Below are positions 22,721 through 24,448 of a stretch of DNA of 24,448 nucleotides, in pieces. The notes beneath the pieces are model-generated. The model ran no database searches, had not been told where the DNA came from, and saw nothing but the letters and a program-made list of their open reading frames with translations. Within the stretch, counting starts at the first letter, position 1. The number at the start of each line of letters is the position of its first letter. The translations under genes and the position numbers were made by a program. This DNA is from a bacterium (GTDB taxonomy: Bacteria; Patescibacteriota; Minisyncoccia; Minisyncoccales; RBG-13-42-11), in contig JAUSLA010000057.1 in assembly GCA_030646565.1 (NCBI GenBank), positions 1-24,448 of the forward strand. Reading direction: 5' to 3'.

Positions 22721-23635
22721 TCATTGACCTGCCACTAATTTAAAATTCTTAATAATAAAAATTTTGTCTAAATCCTGAAGAGAAAAAGCAGGTGTAATTT
22801 CAGCTTTTTGAAACGGATCTAAGTCTGAAATCTTTATATCCTTAACCCTACCAACCAAAAGCCCTTGCGGAAAAATCCCTCCCAAAGCCGCAGTTGTAAT
22901 AATATCGTCTTTTAAAATTTTATCTTCTCTTGGAATTAAATCAAGGTAAATTTTTAATCCTCCCCCTCCCTTAACTACTCCGTAAACTTCTTTTACCCGA
23001 GTGGATCGAAGGGTGGAGAAGATATTTATATCTTCGACTTCTTTCACGTCTAATTTAGATATTTTAGCGTCAAAAGAACTTTCTTTATTAGACACCAGTA
23101 TAACCTCTGAAAAATTATCATAAACCTCTCCTATTCTGCCCAAAAGAACTTTTTGGCCTGTGATTACGGGAAATCCTTTTTTTATTTCGTCTTTCAGGCC
23201 TTTGTCAATCAAAAGAGAATCTCGAGCTATATCTTTTGAGACTATTTGGGCAAAGAGGAGCTCAAAGTCATTTTTCATGCCCAAATTCAGGACATCCCTT
23301 AAAGTTTCATTTTCTTTTTCTGCTTCATTGAGAGCCGAGATTCTTGAAAGAAGCTCTTGATTTTCAAAACGCAGGTTTTTGTTTTCTTCCATTAATTTTC
23401 CCGACCGGAAAATTCCTTCAAAAAAATTGGAAGCGCCGCTCCCCTTTCTAAAAAGCATCTGCTCAACAGGAGAAGAGATTAAATAAAAAAAATTTTTGAT
23501 TGGTTTTGAAAAATTGGTAATATTCAAGATGACAAAAAAAGCGAGAATGCCCAAAAAAATAACACCGAGTTTTAGTTTGGAATGCAAAGAGAACTGTGTT
23601 CTCTTCTTAATTCCATCCCGCTTCGCGGGATTCAT
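22721..23635 (-). CDS. mreC: Rod shape-determining protein MreC with repeat-derived N-terminus
   Basis: About 304 aa: a short N-terminus, one membrane segment (LGVIFLGILAFFVILNI), a coiled coil (KLMEENKNLRFENQELLSRISALNEAEKENETLRDVL), and two beta domains (ELLFAQIVSKDIARDSLLIDKGLKDEIKKGFPVI...; GIFPQGLLVGRVKDI). These are the MreC hallmarks; MreC scaffolds PBP2 outside the membrane. The frame is open to an ATG at 23728, but a promoter at 23660-23687 lies inside that extension. ATG 23635 (GAGG, 6 nt spacing) or ATG 23647 is more likely the start. From 23635 the protein begins MNPAKRDGIKKRTQFS, i.e. entirely repeat sequence. Another repeat (22995-23036) encodes VEDINIFSTLRSTRV in the second beta domain. 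Confidence 0.92.
   Translation of the reverse strand: MNPAKRDGIKKRTQFSLHSKLKLGVIFLGILAFFVILNITNFSKPIKNFFYLISSPVEQMLFRKGSGASNFFEGIFRSGKLMEENKNLRFENQELLSRISALNEAEKENETLRDVLNLGMKNDFELLFAQIVSKDIARDSLLIDKGLKDEIKKGFPVITGQKVLLGRIGEVYDNFSEVILVSNKESSFDAKISKLDVKEVEDINIFSTLRSTRVKEVYGVVKGGGGLKIYLDLIPREDKILKDDIITTAALGGIFPQGLLVGRVKDIKISDLDPFQKAEITPAFSLQDLDKIFIIKNFKLVAGQ
22995..23036. repeat. Palindromic element inside mreC
   Basis: ACCCGAG-TGGAT-CGAAGGGTGGA, then GAAGATATTTATATCTTCGA. Same unit as in hrcA (5053-5096) with a fully different hairpin arm, translated in frame. Confidence 0.87.
23584..23635. repeat. Palindromic element forming the mreC N-terminus
   Basis: GCAAAGAGAACTGTGTTCTCTT, then CCATCCCGCTTCGCGGGATTCAT. 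It matches the 54-bp hrcA tandem unit closely and is read in the same frame (PAKRDGIKKRTQFS in both). It provides the ATG. Confidence 0.9.
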
Positions 23636-23659
23636 ATATGACCTCATAAAGCTTTTTTC

Positions 23660-23687
23660 ATTATACTCTTTGATGAGATTAGCGCAA
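23660..23687 (-). promoter_or_regulatory. Probable promoter of the mreC operon
   Basis: On the minus strand a perfect -10 TATAAT (23660-23665) has a weak -35 TTGCGC (23682-23687), spacer 16. Transcription would start near 23653, only about 6 nt before ATG 23647 and 18 nt before ATG 23635. Confidence 0.6.
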
Positions 23688-23690
23688 AAA

Positions 23691-23756
23691 TCTCGGGTAG
23701 GCGAAGCGGCCTTCGTCCGCTTCTTCACCCTTCGTCCGCCCTTAGCGGACTCGGGT
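23691..23756. repeat. Palindromic repeat block upstream of mreC
   Basis: CTCGGGTAGGCGAAGCGG, TTCGTCCGCTTC, ACCCTTCG and GTCCGCCCTTAGCGGAC-TCGGGT. Same family, GC-rich arms. Confidence 0.8.
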
Positions 23757-23762
23757 GCTTGA

Positions 23763-23875
23763 CCCCCACACCAATCTTTGCGAGGATGGTTGAATTACCA
23801 CTTTCGTAAGCCGTAAGGCGGCTTTGACTTATGTTTAGTGGTAGCTTATAAACTTTGCCGAGATTGGTGTGGGGG
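23763..23875. mobile_element. MITE-like 113-bp palindromic element with TTGA target duplication
   Basis: The terminal inverted repeats CCCCCACACCAATCT (23763-23777) and AGATTGGTGTGGGGG (23861-23875) are perfect over 15 bp. Inner pairings TACCACT/AGTGGTA (23796-23802/23837-23843) and AAGCCG/CGGCTT (23808-23824) make nearly the whole element foldable. TTGA flanks both ends (23759-23762 and 23876-23879), as expected for a 4-bp target duplication. There is no coding capacity, so it would be non-autonomous. A diverged relative begins at 24359 next to 5S rRNA. The alternative is a structured RNA or rRNA processing stem. Confidence 0.65.
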
Positions 23876-23903
23876 TTGACAACATTCTTTGGTTAAATAT
23901 ACT
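23876..23903 (+). promoter_or_regulatory. Promoter of the small acidic protein gene
   Basis: TTGACA (23876-23881) and TATACT (23898-23903) are separated by 16 nt. The -35 begins with the TTGA that flanks the palindromic element. Confidence 0.6.
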
Positions 23904-23980
23904 GGTATTAGTATTATTAATGAAAGTATCTATAAACTCTAAAAAGGTCGGAGAAAATTATTTTAAAAACACAATTTAAT

Positions 23981-24157
23981 ATGTTCGAGGAAAAAATTTA
24001 CGCATTTCCGGTTTCTCAAAATGAAGACGAAGTAGAAGAAGACGCTGACGCTGAAGTTGATTTAGATACTGAAAAAGCTGACGATGCAGACGATGCAGAC
24101 AAAACAGACGATACGGAGGAAACACAAAGCACGGATGATTGGAAAGTTGAAGAATAA
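23981..24157 (+). CDS. Small highly acidic protein, unknown function
   Basis: 58 aa from ATG 23981 to TAA 24157: MFEEKIYAFPVSQNED, then an Asp/Glu-rich run (VEEDADAEVDLD, DDADDADKTDDTEE) ending DDWKVEE. About half of the residues after position 15 are acidic. It is probably disordered, cytoplasmic and non-enzymatic. A promoter lies upstream (23876-23903) and a strong bidirectional terminator 17 nt downstream, which supports a real gene. No SD is near the ATG; a GGAG lies about 30 nt upstream. A 19-codon frame (23920-23979) ends 1 nt before the ATG and could be a leader. No family is recognised. The acidic tail resembles those of small chaperone-like or RNA-polymerase-delta-like proteins only in composition. 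Confidence 0.6.
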   Translation: MFEEKIYAFPVSQNEDEVEEDADAEVDLDTEKADDADDADKTDDTEETQSTDDWKVEE

Positions 24158-24173
24158 TCTTTTTTGCTAATTA

Positions 24174-24209
24174 CAAAATCCCGTTTCGCTTAAGCGAAAC
24201 GGGATTTTG
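24174..24209. terminator. Perfect bidirectional terminator between the acidic gene and 5S rRNA
   Basis: A 36-bp perfect palindrome, CAAAATCCCGTTTCGCTT plus its complement: GC-rich stem ending in AAAA/TTTT on both strands. It serves the plus-strand small gene and the minus-strand rRNA transcript. Confidence 0.9.
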
Positions 24210-24227
24210 ATTTAACCGAAAAATTAC

Positions 24228-24353
24228 AGACACTGTGAGAGAGCTACCTACTTTCTCGAGAAAACTCAATATCATCGGCCTTGGGAGATTTCACTTCCGA
24301 GTTCGGGATGGGATCGGGTGGAGCACTCCCGGTATAGCTCCCTTACAGTGTCT
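24228..24353 (-). rRNA. rrf: 5S ribosomal RNA
   Basis: The minus strand carries the conserved 5S core: CTCCACCCGATCCCATCCCG, AACTCGGAAGTGAAA, and later AGTAGGTAGCTCTC. The ends pair (CAGACACTGT with ACAGTGTCTG, continuing inward), so helix I is longer than usual and the mature ends are uncertain by a few nt (about 24231-24350). 5S normally ends the 16S-23S-5S operon, so 23S should lie to the right of the window. A terminator follows at 24174-24209. Confidence 0.93.
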
Positions 24354-24358
24354 GTACA

Positions 24359-24448
24359 CCCCCACACCAAACTTCACAATGATTGTTGTTATAGTCACTT
24401 TGCAGAGACGAAGTCGGCTTCGCCTTATGGCAAAGAGTAACGCATAAC
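24359..24448. mobile_element. Second, partial copy of the CCCCCACACCAA palindromic element in the 5S upstream spacer
   Basis: It starts CCCCCACACCAAACTTCACA and aligns with 23763 onward (CCCCCACACCAAtCTTtgCg...ACTTT). The inner pairings CTTTGC/GCAAAG (24398-24403/24430-24435), CGAAG/CTTCG (24409-24422) and GTTAT/ATAAC (24388-24392/24444-24448) exist with a sequence different from copy 1. The expected right arm would lie beyond the window end. It may instead be the 23S 3' processing stem. Confidence 0.5.

Noticed and set aside
23648..23728. N-terminal extension of MreC to ATG 23728
   Set aside because: It contains a TATAAT promoter and repeat DNA and has no SD; ATG 23635 or 23647 fits better.

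Overview
The window looks like a chromosomal piece of a Patescibacteria (CPR) genome, probably Parcubacteria-like. This is inferred from gene style, not from a marker phylogeny: an AT-rich housekeeping background, short proteins, most genes with no visible Shine-Dalgarno (SD) sequence, 1-11 nt overlaps between genes, and many short palindromic repeats between and inside genes. UGA is used as an ordinary stop (mreD; the ATGA overlaps at 11316 and 13728), so the UGA=Gly code of Gracilibacteria/Absconditabacteria does not apply.

Layout. (1) 1-800: two minus-strand GC-rich small-gene cassettes (one cut by the window edge, one a Cys-rich zinc-ribbon-like protein). Each has a near-consensus sigma70-type promoter and a strong SD; the second also has a visible terminator. 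(2) 910-6013: tRNA-Lys(UUU) and the heat-shock operon hrcA-grpE-dnaK-dnaJ on the minus strand, with a CIRCE-like operator overlapping the promoter -35. (3) 6120-6770: a third small cassette (65 aa) with a long repeat-filled leader. (4) 6903-10371: two plus-strand membrane glycosyltransferases of GT39/PMT type, ending at a perfect 40-bp palindromic terminator. (5) 10468-15736, minus: a tightly coupled envelope operon of alpha/beta hydrolase, membrane-anchored MurF-like ligase, DegT-type aminotransferase, FemAB-type aminoacyltransferase and FtsQ. (6) 15883-20224, minus: serS, lysS and a B12-binding-type radical SAM protein. (7) 20230-23650, minus: mreC, mreD and mrdA (PBP2), the cell elongation machinery. 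(8) 23760-24448: a MITE-like palindrome, a small acidic protein gene, a bidirectional terminator, 5S rRNA (minus), and the start of a second copy of the palindrome in the presumed 23S-5S spacer. The 23S gene should lie to the right of the window.

Functionally most of the window concerns the envelope (MreCD/PBP2, FtsQ, Mur ligase, FemX, glycosyltransferases) plus protein folding and tRNA charging (tRNA-Lys and LysRS are both present).

The most striking feature is a family of composite palindromic elements of about 40-110 bp. They recur at least fifteen times, and their hairpin arms change sequence from copy to copy while usually staying self-complementary. Several copies lie in frame inside essential genes (hrcA, mreC, ftsQ, a glycosyltransferase, the DegT aminotransferase), adding low-complexity peptides in different frames and orientations. 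They also form the N-terminus of MreC and the C-terminus of MreD.
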